A stretch of DNA of 64,000 nt from Onthophagus taurus (taxonomy: Eukaryota; Arthropoda; Insecta; Coleoptera; Scarabaeidae), in the NCBI RefSeq assembly GCF_036711975.1, contig NC_091976.1:7812001-7876000 (forward strand). The letters run 5' to 3'. Both the position numbers and the translations under genes were made by a program. How positions within the stretch are numbered: position 1 is the first letter of the stretch; every line of letters begins with the position of its first letter. Under the pieces are notes generated by a model that was not told where the DNA came from, did no database searches, and saw nothing but the letters and a program-made list of their open reading frames with translations. Shown in pieces: positions 53,230 through 64,000 of the stretch.

Positions 53230-56200
53230 GTAATAAGAAGTAAGAGGAGGTAATAAGTTCTGTAATATGCTCTCCAGACATGACAATGGAAACTTTATGC
53301 GACACTCTTGACGATACACTAGGAAGTGATCATTTTCCTATTTTAGCAACGTTTAGAACTGCTCCTTCATATCAAGCCAACTTGAATGAAGAGGATTACA
53401 AAATGGGGAAAGTTCCAATAACACGTGGAAGGCCTAATTGTTTCTGGAGAGGGTAACACACTCACAGATTTCAAAGGAGGTATTGAGGATGCACGGAGGA
53501 AATCCACCTGTACAGGGGTTGGACGAATATTTATTCTGCCCATGGTGGAATGTAGAATTCACAAGGGCGTTGAAACTGCGGAGATTCCTAATTAAACAAT
53601 TCATGGAAGACAAGGCACCTGAACAATACATGATAGCAAAAGGCTGTGACCAAAAAAATTATATTGAAGAAAAAAAGAGAACATTTTAGAAACTTCTGCA
53701 GCGGAATTAATAAAAATACTCCGGCTGATGAGGTGTGGGCGAAAATCAGATCCCAGAACGGAAATGGGGAAGGTGTTAGAAAGTTTTAGAAACACAGTGC
53801 CAGGGGGTGATAAAGTAACATATCCTATTCTTAGATTATTACCAGCGGCAGCTCATGATATCATATGTAGAGAATTTAACCACATATTAAATGGTGGGAG
53901 GATCCCGGATGAATGGATAAGTATTGTGGTGGTTCCAATGCCCAAACGAGGGGGGAATGTAAGAAATGGTAAGGATTTTAAACCGATATAACGTATGTCA
54001 CGTCTCCGAAAATATTTTGAAAAGATTATTACAGGAAAAATGGAATGATTCATGGAAAATGAGCTGTTGTTTGTCATTTAATATTTGGTTTCAAAAAAGG
54101 AAAAGGTGCAAAAAATTGCACGTCCTACTTTATCTCAACGATTCAGCTAGTATTCGTTAAGAAACAATCGATGGTTGCAGTATTCTTCGATCTGCAGGAT
54201 CCATATGATAACGTTGATATTCCTACCCTAAATAAGATCATGAAAAGACACGGAATTCCTGATTTATGGGTAAATGTCACCTATGAACTTACACAATGGA
54301 GGAGAATCCAGCTCAAGGAAAATTCGCAGAACTTGGGCGCGCGCATCAGTCATCGTGGATTACCCCAAGGTCCTTTAAATCCATTACTTCTTAATATCTA
54401 CATAAATAGACTCAATGTCCTATTAATGTCAACCAAATGCTCGGTCGTATATTATGCTGACGACTTGGTCGTCTTCTGTCTCGGATATATAAACGAAACA
54501 CTGGAGAATATTCTGGGATTCCTTGACGAACGTACGTTGAGCATTTCTAAAACCAAAACAAAAGCGATGATCCTGACTAGAAAAAGGAATGTCCCGCATC
54601 CGTCGATAAGGGTGGGAGAAGAAATCATAAGTTATACGAATACCATTAGATATCTGGGGCTTAGAATTAACACCAAACTGAGTTGGTAAGAACAGACTCA
54701 TTTTTCGGCGACTCAGGCAGATAAAGCCATAAATATTCTTAAAGCCGTGTCTTCTTCTAGGTGGGGAGGTGACCCAGTAATGCTGAGGATGCTATACAAA
54801 GGTCTAGTGAGATCCAGACTGGAATTTTTGCTTAGCACGATAGTGCCACTGCCAAAGACCTTGATAGAACAACTGCAAAGAATCAAATATCATGGACTTA
54901 GATGTCTCTTGGGACTCCTTAGAACGACACCGACCAACGTACTAGAGGGTGAGGCTGGTGATCCACCATTAAGAATCCTTACAGAGGTGAGGGCGAGAAG
55001 ATTCATTATAAAAAATATGCGCCAGAGTAATAGTCCATTAATACTATTGTTGCGAAAACTTAATACTGAACTGGAGGCACAGGTTCTGCCTACTAAAATA
55101 CCGTTGAACCAGGGTAAAACGTTATGTTTATGGCATATATAAAAGAAAGATGACCAGATTGTAATTATGTCTTTACAAACGGATCTCTACGAAAAGAGCC
55201 CAAAGCTGTTGGAGTCGCCCTCTACTCTACTGTGGGAAATTTTGAATATTGTGCCAGCTTACCAACCCAATTACGCCGACTGTGTACTATACGACTATAA
55301 ACGCCGCTCAACTATTTGCTATCAGGAAAGCTTTCGACCTCTATCAACGGATACCGAGTAGGAATACTATCAATTTCACTGATTCGCTTAGTGCCCTACA
55401 AGCTCTTAATAAGTTTCGGTCTGGCGGAACTGGGCACTATCTCTTGTTCGCCATATTAAAGACCTTGTACAAGCTATTCATTAGGGAATGGAAGGTTTGC
55501 ATGTGCTGGGTGGCAACGCACTGTGGGATAAAAGGTAATGAGATGGCAGATAGTTTAGCGCAAAGAGGATTGGAACAAATGCCTTTACCGGTCCGACTAG
55601 AGTATGAAGAGGTGAGACATCAATATTCTGATTAGATGTGAGAGGAATGGACCAGGTAATGGGAAACTACATCAAGAGAGAAGGGGAGTTCTATCTGCGC
55701 GGATTCAACCGCAATTACCACTATGCCGTCCGGCGACACGACAGTAGTGTCGCGCAAAAACTATCGCTCAATGGCCGGCATCACCACATTGGTGATACGC
55801 GCTACGTATGGATCTAAGTGATCTGAATATGCTGCCGGCGCCAAGCGAATAAATTTTTACAAGACGTGCGGACGGCAAAGTGTTAGCAAGGAATTGGTTC
55901 CAAGAACATCCGTACATATCTAGATATTTCTGTACCGTAATCTGTCGCTTGCGTACAGGACAACCAGTAACAGAAAAATTCCTACATAGAATTAGACAAA
56001 GAGATCTCTTCTGCAAGTGTGAGGAGATTGGTGATGTTAACCACATTATTGTTGAAAGTCCCCAATATAACATTCAAAGACAAGCACTGATCTATGATTT
56101 GTCCCAGATGAATTACAATCGCCCATATAAATTCAGGGAATCATTAGCTTCGCTAAAGTCAGAAAGTATATGAATCGCTATAAGTTTATTAAAAACGCTA

Positions 56201-56758
56201 AGAAAATCGTTTAGAGAGAAGCAAAAGTATATTTTTGAACATATATTACCACAAAAGAATTAATCACTGTTGGGTTTGTGTACGAAATCTGTTTCTCTTC
56301 CATGTTCCAGGAATGATACCCGTTTAGTCCCAGACCAAGGGGTATCTTGATTCCTTTGTGTAAAGGGTCTACGCCCCTAGGTCCGAGAAGAGTTTTTATG
56401 TGTGAATATTACCTTTAGTTCCGTTGCTTCTTATTGGTTCTTTTTGCATTTTCATCTTTCTTAGTTTTATGCTGAGTTGCTAGAGCTGATATAACAAGTT
56501 AAATTTAATTAAGTTGGTTTGATTGTATGCGAATTATTGTATCACAATCTTTTAGTTTGCTTTTTGTTTGCGCATGACGGTTGAAGTGTTTATTTTTGAA
56601 AAACCAAATAATTTCAGTTTCCACTATTAGAACCAGCGGGGCTCTCCCTGTAAGTAGTTACGCATCAGAAACAAGAGAATTGTATAGACATTGTAACTGG
56701 GATATAAGAAGGATTAGTCTCCAAATCCCATAACCAGACCAAGTATAGAAGAAGAAGA
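53230..56758 (+). pseudogene. I/R1-group LINE ORF2, decayed
   Basis: The endonuclease C-terminus is present (VICSPDMTMETLCDTLDDTL, GSDHFPILATF, 53250-53370). RT core: VFFDLQDPYDNVD, LPQGPLNPLLLNIY and catalytic VVYYADDLVVF (54171-54689). Then come the post-RT region (FLLSTIVPLPKTLIEQLQRIKYHG), RNase H (NFTDSLSALQALNKF; CWVATHCGIKGNEMADSLAQRG), and the zinc-binding end (FCKCEEIGDVNHIIVESPQY). The 3' end is a (GAA)4 run at about 56746-56758. Frameshifts are frequent. The frame is split by the MITE at 55719-55882. A preceding ORF at 53042-53233 is of uncertain origin. Confidence 0.85.
55719..55882 (-). mobile_element. 164-bp Transib-derived MITE
   Basis: It begins CACTATGCCGTCCGGCGACACG and ends GTGCGGACGGCAAAGTG. 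Both ends match the 26027-31153 Transib, in reverse order. Everything internal is gone. It sits in the LINE coding region between FNRNY and LARNWFQ. The flanks are TTAC and TTAG, a near-match 4-bp duplication rather than the 5 bp usual for Transib. Confidence 0.88.
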
Positions 56759-56765
56759 AGATCAT

Positions 56766-57826
56766 TGGTACAGTGAATAATTAATTTTTTTAATTTTATT
56801 TGTAGACAGGAAAGGACCGATTTCTTGTCCTTTCTGGTCTACGTACGCGTACTGCCACAGCACGAGACCTCCTTAACGACCTAAGACGAGCACATGGAAT
56901 AGAAATTTCTGATCAAACTGTTAGAAACAGATTAAAAGAAGCGAATTTGAAACCTAGAAAACCTGCCCGCGCACCACGCGTTACGCAGCACTACAAAGCA
57001 GCGCGAATGAGGTTTGCTCTGGATCACAGAGATTGGCAACGTCGTCACTGGACGTCTGTACTGTTTACACATGAGTCCAGATGTATATAGACTATATAGA
57101 CGCCCTGGTAAACGCTACACAGCCACTACTATGTAGGAAGTGGATAGATTTGGTCGGGGATCTGTTATGGTTTGGGCTGGAATCAGTATAGATAACAGAA
57201 CTGATCTTGTTGTTGTTCATCCTAATGCAGGACAATGCAAAGCCACATACCGCCGGCATCACCAGAAACTTTTTGCGAGCACGTGGAATTCAGATCATGC
57301 AATGGCCGGCGTTAAGTCCTGACCTGAATCCTATTGAACACGTGTGGGATCAGCTTGACCGACGTGTTCGCAAGTGCCCTAATCCCCACCACTAATCATA
57401 CAAAAACTGACATAAGCCCTGATTGAGGAATAGGAAAGCATACCCTAAGAATCTCTTCGTAGACTAGTACAAAACATGCCACGCATGTGTGAGGAAGTGA
57501 TTCGTGCTGGTGGAGCGTATACACGGTATTAAACCTCACCAATCAACAGAAAACCCGACTGTCATCGATACTATGAGAGTCGTTTCAACTTTGTTTTGTG
57601 TTATTAAGTTACATTTTTAAGTGTAACTTAGAAGTAACTAAGAGTTGTAACATTGTTTTTGTAATTTTCTTTAGTTAAATAATAAACACTTTATTAATAC
57701 TATGCCGTTTAAGTAAACCAAATTTGATTTGCCTAGAACTATTATTTAAAATGTTAACGATTACGTTAACGTTACAAAGTTATAGATTTTAAAAAAAGTG
57801 TTCCTCTAATTTTTTTGAGCAGTGTA
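56766..57826 (+). pseudogene. Tc1-type transposon, decayed transposase
   Basis: The right terminus, read inverted, is TACACTGCTCAAAAAAATTA followed by GAGGAACAC, the common Tc1-family end. Transposase pieces: TATARDLLNDLRRAHGIEI and SDQTVRNRLKEANLKP (HTH), HWTSVLFTHESR (first catalytic Asp changed to His), DRFGRGSVMVWAGIS, QDNAKPHTA (second Asp) and WPALSPDLNPIEHVWDQLDR (Glu). Several frameshifts are present. The left end appears eroded next to the LINE tail. Confidence 0.85.
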
Positions 57827-58136
57827 TAATACCTGTATTACAAGTTTTGCTCCAGTAAAACGCCTTTTATCTTTTGGCGGAATGATAATGAGGCCTCACG
57901 GAAGGAAAATGAGCGACGAGTTATTTGAAAAATTTGTGATTTTAAAATCTACAAAACAAATTCATGTTCATATACAGCTTGGCTAATCTAATCCTACGGT
58001 TATTTTCCTAGAGACAACCAATAATCTAGAAATAATGTGTAGCAGAGCCACTAGATTGGGTTTGCCAAGCTGTAGTTGGTGGTCATTTTACTAGTTTACT
58101 AATTTAAATTTTATAAAGGGGTGTTTACACGTCAAT

Positions 58137-58640
58137 ATATACAGGATGAGTTATTAGTATCCTGGCGGACGATAGTTGCTAAACCGTTTAAGAAGAAAAT
58201 GTTTTATACAAAAGTTGTTTGACTCATGACTACCTAAAATTATTTTAACTTATACAAAGTGTTCCATTTAAGCGTAACAGAGAGTACGTAAATTTATTTA
58301 AATGGAACACCTGTATATTCTACTATATTATGAATACAACTAAATTTGTTTATACAACCGTATAATATGTTACTAGTTCACAGCGTTCATAGTTCCTGAG
58401 ATATTCAATTGTTCTTTCAAAATGTGCCCATTACTGGATCTTTGACGAAACGATGTAAAAACGTGACATTTTTTCCAATTTTACCTTGAAACTATGTCAG
58501 AGAACAGTCAAAGCCAGTAAGTAAATGATAGTATCGAAAGATATTAGATACGCTATACAGCGTGTTCATAAAGCTTAGTTACCTTTGATGTTTTTGAAAT
58601 GGCTTTTTCATAAGTTTTTTAAATGGAATACCCTGTATAT
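58137..58640. mobile_element. Possible mariner-type MITE(s), TATACAGG ends
   Basis: TATACAGGATGAG at 58136 and ACCCTGTATA at 58631 are inverted and TA-bounded. An inner segment, GTGTTCCATTTAAGCG (58260) to TTTAAATGGAACACCTGTAT (58300), is also inverted, suggesting a second small element. There is no coding sequence. 57830-58136 and 58641-58800 show no gene. Confidence 0.4.
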
Positions 58641-58803
58641 TGTGTGCTGGTTGAATTGCCCATCAGTTTTCCTGATATTTAGAATTTAAAGAATGAGGTG
58701 TAATAAAAGATGCGTTTTTTTTTGTTTATCATTTTTTTTTGTTCTTCCTTCTATTATTTGATTAATATTTTATAATGGAAAATAATTTTGCCATATACAT
58801 ATC

Positions 58804-60868
58804 GCTGCTCCAGTAAAACACGGACGCAACTGCAATTTTTTAGAAAATGAGTTACTCGCGTAAACTAACGCAGAATATTGCTATTTATCCGCTAAAAAAA
58901 CGCCGTACATGTACTTGCAGTATTGGCTGACAGCATTGCTCCGTGAAAATACCGACGCATTTATTAGTTGCGTCTTCGCTATCACGGGATTTGTCGCAAA
59001 CTTAGTGAAATATTGCCGTAAATGCTGGTTAAGACTATTGTCGTGATTCATTCTTGCTTATTTTCAGAAGAACAAGGAGGTAAGTACACTGTACGTCTAT
59101 GTTTTACTAAGTATAGGTGTATAGGTCTTATGAAAAGTCATAACTGTTATAATTATTGTGTGATTCGGCAGAATATAGACGCAATTATACTTCACGTCTA
59201 TAATTTTCTGAAAATTATTGTGAATTATGGCCGTAAATGTACTTTACGTCTGTATTACTTTAAAAAGTGTTATGAACTCTGAACATAATTGTACCTTACG
59301 TTAATATTGCTCTAACAATTTTTCAACTAACCAAGTGCCGCAATTACATTAAGACTACAGTTTAGGTGCAAAATGCAATATTAAAAGCTGTTTTCTGGTG
59401 TAATAAGTACCTGCGGTTTCTGTTGCAGAGAAATGAGTTCCCGAACTTATAAAATATTGAGTCTAGCGACAACTCAAGTAGTGAGTAATATCGATGCTCT
59501 TGCAATTCCTAATTGTCCTTCCAATGAAAATATACCTCCTAATATATGCTCTAAAACAGAAACCACTATTGACGAAAATCCGATTAATGAGAATGAATCA
59601 TTTAACGCTCAAGCCCAAAGTCAGCGTTTTTCTCTTGTTGAAATTTCCAATTCTTCTTCTATAAGTAAGGCTTTAAACGAACATTACGTGGCCGAAAGGA
59701 AAAGTACCTCAAAATTGATGTTAAGGAAAATAAACCAGAGTTACAAGGTATACTGCGATTCTGAAGAGAAACCATTTTCTGCAGGATCAGGTGATGATTA
59801 CAACCCTAATGATGGTAATAATAGTGATTCGTGTTCTTCAAGTGAAAGATCAATAAATCTCGAAAATATTGATGAGAATAATACTGATGATAATGAAGAA
59901 GAATCTACGTATTCCCCAGTCAAGAAAGGAAAAAGAAGAATTAAAAAATGTGAACGATTGGAAACAAGTGAAAGCAAAACGTTTCAGAAACTCAGGTCAA
60001 CAATACACTTCTTTAAGAACTGGAAAAATTGTCAAAGCTAAGTCCATGAAACCTGCTTGCTCCGATAAATGCATTCCTTCTTGTTCACAAAACATCTCTG
60101 AGGATTGTAGATGTCAACTGTTTAAAAAATACTGGGACTTAGGAAACTTAAAACGCTAGCGAGATTTTCTTGGCTCATGTATCGAAAAACTGATGCTTAA
60201 ATATAGGCGAGTTTCATCTACAGAGCCAAGAAAACCAAACTGTGCGTTCAAAAAAATTAATAACGAAACATCGATTCGTTTAATTGAGGTTTACATATAG
60301 ATGGTTGAAGATGTTGTAGGATTCACAAGAGAGAGATTACTACAATAAAATTTAACGTATGACACGAAATATAAATGAATGAATTCAGTTTGTTTTGACA
60401 TAAACAAAAGTGCGCGGCGTGTCTCGCATATGGCGCGCGGCAATTGTGTCCGACGAACGCCGCGTGTTGCTGCCGCTCACTTGCCGCGCAATGTTTGGAC
60501 ACACCTTTAGGTACCTTTCGTGCCATATTATTAGATCTTAAGTTTTCTCTTAATTTAGAGCACCCCATGCAGTTTGTATTTTCGAAACTTTAATAAAAAG
60601 ACTAAAATGTACCAGATTTAAAATAATTTTTTCAGGTAAAGCAAAGGTGTAACTTCAAATTTCACTTTTAATTTTAATTGTAGAAAAACTATAATTACGT
60701 CATGCTATACTACGCATCGTATATAGTTTGATACCAATTATTGATGACAATTAGAAAATTAAACTGTTAGAAACACACAAATTAAAAAAAACGATTTCGT
60801 TTTTTGCGTCTCCTGTAAAATTTACGGATTTCCAGTTACGTCTATATTCTTCTGGGGCAGCAATATAG
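58804..60868 (+). mobile_element. 2-kb DNA transposon with GCTGCYCCAG ends, unclassified
   Basis: The left CGCTGCTCCAGTAAAACACGG and the inverted right TGCTGCCCCAGAAGAATATAG are related for about 35 bp, including GACGYAACTG. ATAT lies on both sides and may be a 4-bp duplication. Subterminal DNA (58880-59290) repeats GTAC-TTTACGTC-type motifs. It carries the 59433-60298 protein. The superfamily is not certain. 60300-60600 contains a GC-rich island around 60410-60490 without a gene. Confidence 0.5.
59433..60298 (+). pseudogene. Unclassified transposon-associated protein, truncated
   Basis: The exon begins right after an acceptor (CTGTTGCAG) with MSSRTYKILSLATTQ, a Ser/Asn/Glu-rich N-terminus, then, after a frameshift near 59960, DWKQVKAKRFRNSG, KIVKAKSMKPACSDKCIPSC and LFKKYWDLGNLKR. 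TAG at 60157 interrupts, and the same frame resumes with RDFLGSCIEKLMLKYRRV and PRKPNCAF, ending at 60298. The KPxCSxKCxxxC motif followed by WxLGxLxRQ is familiar from proteins repeated in many insect genomes, presumably N-terminal to a transposase domain. I cannot name the family. The expected C-terminal half is missing. Confidence 0.5.
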
Positions 60869-60869
60869 T

Positions 60870-62690
60870 ATAAAACCACGAGAGCTGGCAGTAAGTCATC
60901 GCTTAAAAATGGTATGAATCAAGAAATGGACGTACTACTTAGATTATGTCTCCACAAATATTTAAATATACTTTATGTTAGTAATGGAGGTTATATGTCA
61001 AACATTGTCAAAGATAGTTGAAGTTAATAAGTGAAAAAGTGTTAATATTAATTTATAATAAAGTTTATGTAATTATTAATTTATGTAACAAATAGTTTTA
61101 ATAGTATATTAAAAAACAAGTTTCGTAAGACACGCTTGAAATGCACGAATTTAATTCCACATTTTTTAATGAATGAGTGCTTTAAGTCTTATGAAACAAC
61201 ATAAAATGTATTCACCTGAAAAAAAATTTTCATGTACACCTCCTAAAAGAAGAGAAATTGCTCAGAGTTCAATGTCCTCATCATTGTGGACCTTGTATTC
61301 GATGCTAAGAACGTGTTTAAACATCCATAGACAAAAATTGTCACATTGACAACTAGAAAAATTAATGACCAAATGTCACCACCTTGAACTGGTTCCATAA
61401 AAATTTACTAAAATCTCATTACAGCATCGGATGCTGTAAGGAGTCTCATTACAGCACCCGTTTGAGTACTGTTAGAGCTTTCATTACCGTCGCGAATTAC
61501 AAAAACAACCTTTTTGTAATTCCTTGTAAATCTTGGTTACAGTTAGTAACATTGAATTTGTGTCACATTGACGGCATCAATTTCAATAGTCGTGGACAAA
61601 GTAGAATACTAATACTCGCATATAATGAGCTGTTATTCACTCATTATATGCTCATGTAATAATATACTATTAAAGTCAGTCCAAACATGACACATTTCTC
61701 TCAAAAAACCAAAAAGTCCAAAGAGTCCAAAGATGACGCAATAATCTCAAAAAATAAAAAAGTTAGAATAAAAAACATTAAACCCGTAGTTAGCAAAAAT
61801 GAAGATAGCAATTTAATTTTTAAATATTAATACCAACCTTAATTTTTAAGACATTTTATAAAAATTACAAATATGTCAAAATTGACGTTGACATTCTTAA
61901 CCGGAAGTTGACCATAACTTCATTAATATTGAAGATACACATGTCGTGTTTGTACTCATTTTAAAGGATTTTTAATGAAGATTACAAATATGTCAAAATT
62001 GAGGTTGACATTTTAAACCTAAAGCTCGTTATCATATAATAGAAGTTTTATAACAGAAGTTAATCCAGTGTTAGTTACTTTTCAGCACTTTCTTTTTATT
62101 TTAACGTGTTTTTTGAGTCAATTCACATTGATTAAAAAAAAATCATCGATTTTTAAGCCACACGATATTTTTTTTTTTGTTAAAAAAGAGCGTTCTTAAA
62201 TTTTAACCTGTAAACTGGTAACACTTCGTCCTTTATTTCATATTAAAACTTTTTAAACTTTAATTTTGTAAATTAGTAACTAATAGTCTGATTTCGACTT
62301 TGATATGTGATCTTTTTGAACAAAAGAAAAAGAAATATTAAGAAACTTATTTGTAAAATGGATAGTATGAGGGATATTAATCTATTTGTAGAGTCTTTGA
62401 AGATGGTCAATGGCCGAAACTAGTTAGACTTAAATTCTATATAAAATAGAAGCCAGTTGAAAAGTACAAAATCAAACTCTAGATAATTTTCTTCAAAAAG
62501 TTTTACATGAAACATCATTTTCACTCTAGTATTTGTGCAACAACAGAAACAGCCTGCATAATCGCAAAACGACTGATCAAGGGGATTCTGTGCTTGTGAT
62601 GGCTGTCATCAGTGTTCTGTAATAAAAATAGATAGGCACCAAACAATTTTCAATAGTTTGAGCTTATCTATTCTGAGAAGTCATATTTTT
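60870..62690. other. No recognised gene; small repeats
   Basis: A perfect 11-bp-arm hairpin (CATATAATGAG / CTCATTATATG) lies at 61619-61651. A direct repeat (ATTACAAATATGTCAAAATTGA followed by GTTGACATT) occurs at about 61862 and 61980. TTGAAGATGGTCAATGGCCG then AAACTAG at about 62396 resembles the motif at 32670. Open frames here show no known domain. Confidence 0.4.
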
Positions 62691-64000
62691 AGAGAGATGG
62701 AAACGGAAATCCCGTTTTTCCGTTTTCCTACATAGTTAATTTGTCGCTTAGTCAAGTAATGCATAATGTGGTGTAATAAAAACTGTAGCATTCCATTTAA
62801 AATACCGAAGTTGTGGTTTACTTCCACATTGCAAAAAATGTCATTTAATTTGGTAAAACTTTTAAAACCAATTACATTGTTGTAAGCCGCATAACTTACA
62901 TTTCCTGTATCAACTCCTAATACAAATGTGTTTCCATACAAAAACATACATGTTATATTTGAATGGAAAACTTCCCAACTATTAAAAATCTTCTTTCCAA
63001 CCATATCATTGGGCCCCAAAATGAACAACTCAATAAGTTGATCATTAAATTTATCTTTAGCTAAAAAAAGATATTAAATTATTGTGATTTCCGTTTTTTT
63101 GTATTCTCCAAAAATACTTACAAATAGAAATAATAATATCATTCCTATAAATAAAAGTATTTCTCTGTTGATGAAATTTATTTTTATCACAAAACCTAAG
63201 TTTTGTTTTATTCTCAATGGTAGTCATTGGAGGCATTTCATCATCATATTTCAAAATTTTAACATCACTATTCATCAAAAAGGTACAAATACCATTCCAT
63301 ATTCTAACCCCTGTCACTTCATCAGGTGAATAGATACGAACGTACGTAATTTCAAAGAATTTCTTTTCTCCTTCGGAATCATAACCCAATTTAACAATGG
63401 AAACGCGACCACCACGTTTTACAAAACATAAATAAATTTTATAAGCACTGTATAAAATCACATCTTGAACAATTAAAGGCGGAACAGTTTTATATTCATA
63501 ATCAATGAGGTAAAGTGTTCCACATTTGTAATAAACTATTAAAAATGGTAATTCTGTTTGACGATTTAATGCCCCATTATCTGAAAATTTGTCTTTGAAG
63601 AAGTTAATATAAAAATATTAATGTTATAAAAACCATTTAGAAAGGAGATCTCTGTTATTTTTACTGATAGATAACGATCAGTGTATAATAAGTCCCAATG
63701 GTCATTAAAGATCCTTATTCGACCATCTTCAGAACCAACAGCCACAAAGCGTCCTGTAGATAGATCTGTATCTTATCGATTTTAGTTTATTTTTAAATCA
63801 AAAAGCGTTTTTTTTTGCAAAAAATAAATAAATTACCTGACACAGCCAAACAAGTTATTCTAGGTACCTCAGCAGGGCAAAGAATAACATCAAAATCAAC
63901 ATTAGAGTCAATGTTCTTCCAAACATACCAATTTGCATAAATATCATTAAACTTATCTTTATCTTTGTGTCCTTTATATTTTTCAAGGTATTCTATAAGT
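62681..64000 (-). CDS. WD-repeat-like (beta-propeller) host gene, partial
   Basis: Minus-strand exons: 64000-63837 (continues beyond the window), 63753-63634, 63592-63122 and 63060 to about 62700. Donors and acceptors join in phase at all three introns (81, 41 and 61 bp). The protein contains repeating blades (TCLAVSGRFVAVGSEDGRIRIFND; LIVYYKCGTLYLIDYEY; YSAYKIYLCFVKRGGRVSIVKL; GVRIWNGICTFLMNSDVKILKYDD; MFLYGNTFVLGVDTGNVSYAAY), consistent with WD40-like repeats. Near 62810 the frame seems to shift (FKWNATVFITPHYALL reads in another frame), so the last exon is damaged, mis-assembled or spliced in a way I cannot see. It has no transposon motif. The family is not identified, and the C-terminal exons are missing or far downstream. 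Confidence 0.65.

Noticed and set aside
60400..60500. CpG-island-like promoter of a host gene
   Set aside because: The GC-rich stretch has no TATA, Inr or downstream gene and lies within the 58.8-60.9 kb element.
1..64000. tRNA, rRNA or snRNA genes
   Set aside because: No cloverleaf with A/B boxes and no rRNA or snRNA signature was recognised on either strand by reading; a covariance search would be needed to exclude them.

Overview
The window is AT-rich eukaryotic DNA, almost certainly from an insect or close arthropod. Coding sequences are split by short GT-AG introns, one core promoter is a TATA box plus a TCAGTT arthropod initiator, and the transposon families (mag-like and other Ty3/gypsy, BEL/Pao, copia, errantivirus-type Env, Jockey and I/R1-type LINEs, piggyBac, Transib, PIF/Harbinger, Tc1, hAT) are a typical insect set. 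I cannot name the order. No rRNA, tRNA or CRISPR array was seen. Only two stretches look like host genes: a WD-repeat-like gene running off the right edge on the minus strand (about 62.7-64.0 kb), and one isolated minus-strand exon at 34.8-35.0 kb that might be its far 3' end. Nearly everything else is transposon inserted into transposon.

Layout. 0-6.8 kb: a hAT remnant split by a piggyBac-like element and by a young mag-like Ty3/gypsy element with an open 1356-codon gag-pol frame, LTRs identical by eye and a 5-bp target duplication. 8-20 kb: a minus-strand remnant of an errantivirus/baculovirus-F-type Env gene is split by a TA-flanked element (8672-19604). That element was invaded by a 1.5-kb long-TIR element (9-bp duplication), a 136-bp Harbinger-type MITE, and an 8.2-kb foldback element (11047-19257).

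The foldback element is the most unusual object here. It has a perfect 9-bp target duplication (TACATAACT). Its two arms are inverted arrays of a 172-bp satellite, about 21 and 16 copies, with higher-order repeats in the right arm. Its unique centre holds one recognisable gene, a four-exon SGNH/GDSL-type hydrolase with all four signature residues, its own TATA/Inr promoter and a polyadenylation signal. No transposase was found in it.

20-35 kb: a Jockey fragment, stacked MITEs, a BEL/Pao fragment with an exact 327-bp tandem duplication, then a PIF/Harbinger element whose transposase gene has been opened by a 5.1-kb Transib (RAG1-related) element inside its intron. The Transib contains a 2-kb inverted-arm element with piggyBac debris. 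A MADF-type gene on the opposite strand appears to enclose the Harbinger transposase. A LINE with a twin-priming inversion follows.

35-49 kb: a nearly intact piggyBac (one nonsense codon), a copia element split exactly by a LINE (TAAAGGT duplication) and by another piggyBac (TTAA), then degraded gypsy, pogo-type, copia and piggyBac pieces. 49-58 kb: a decayed gypsy element, an I/R1-type LINE carrying a short Transib-derived MITE, and a Tc1 remnant. 58.8-60.9 kb: a short-TIR DNA element with an unclassified protein. 61-62.6 kb has little that I can read, and the partial host gene follows.
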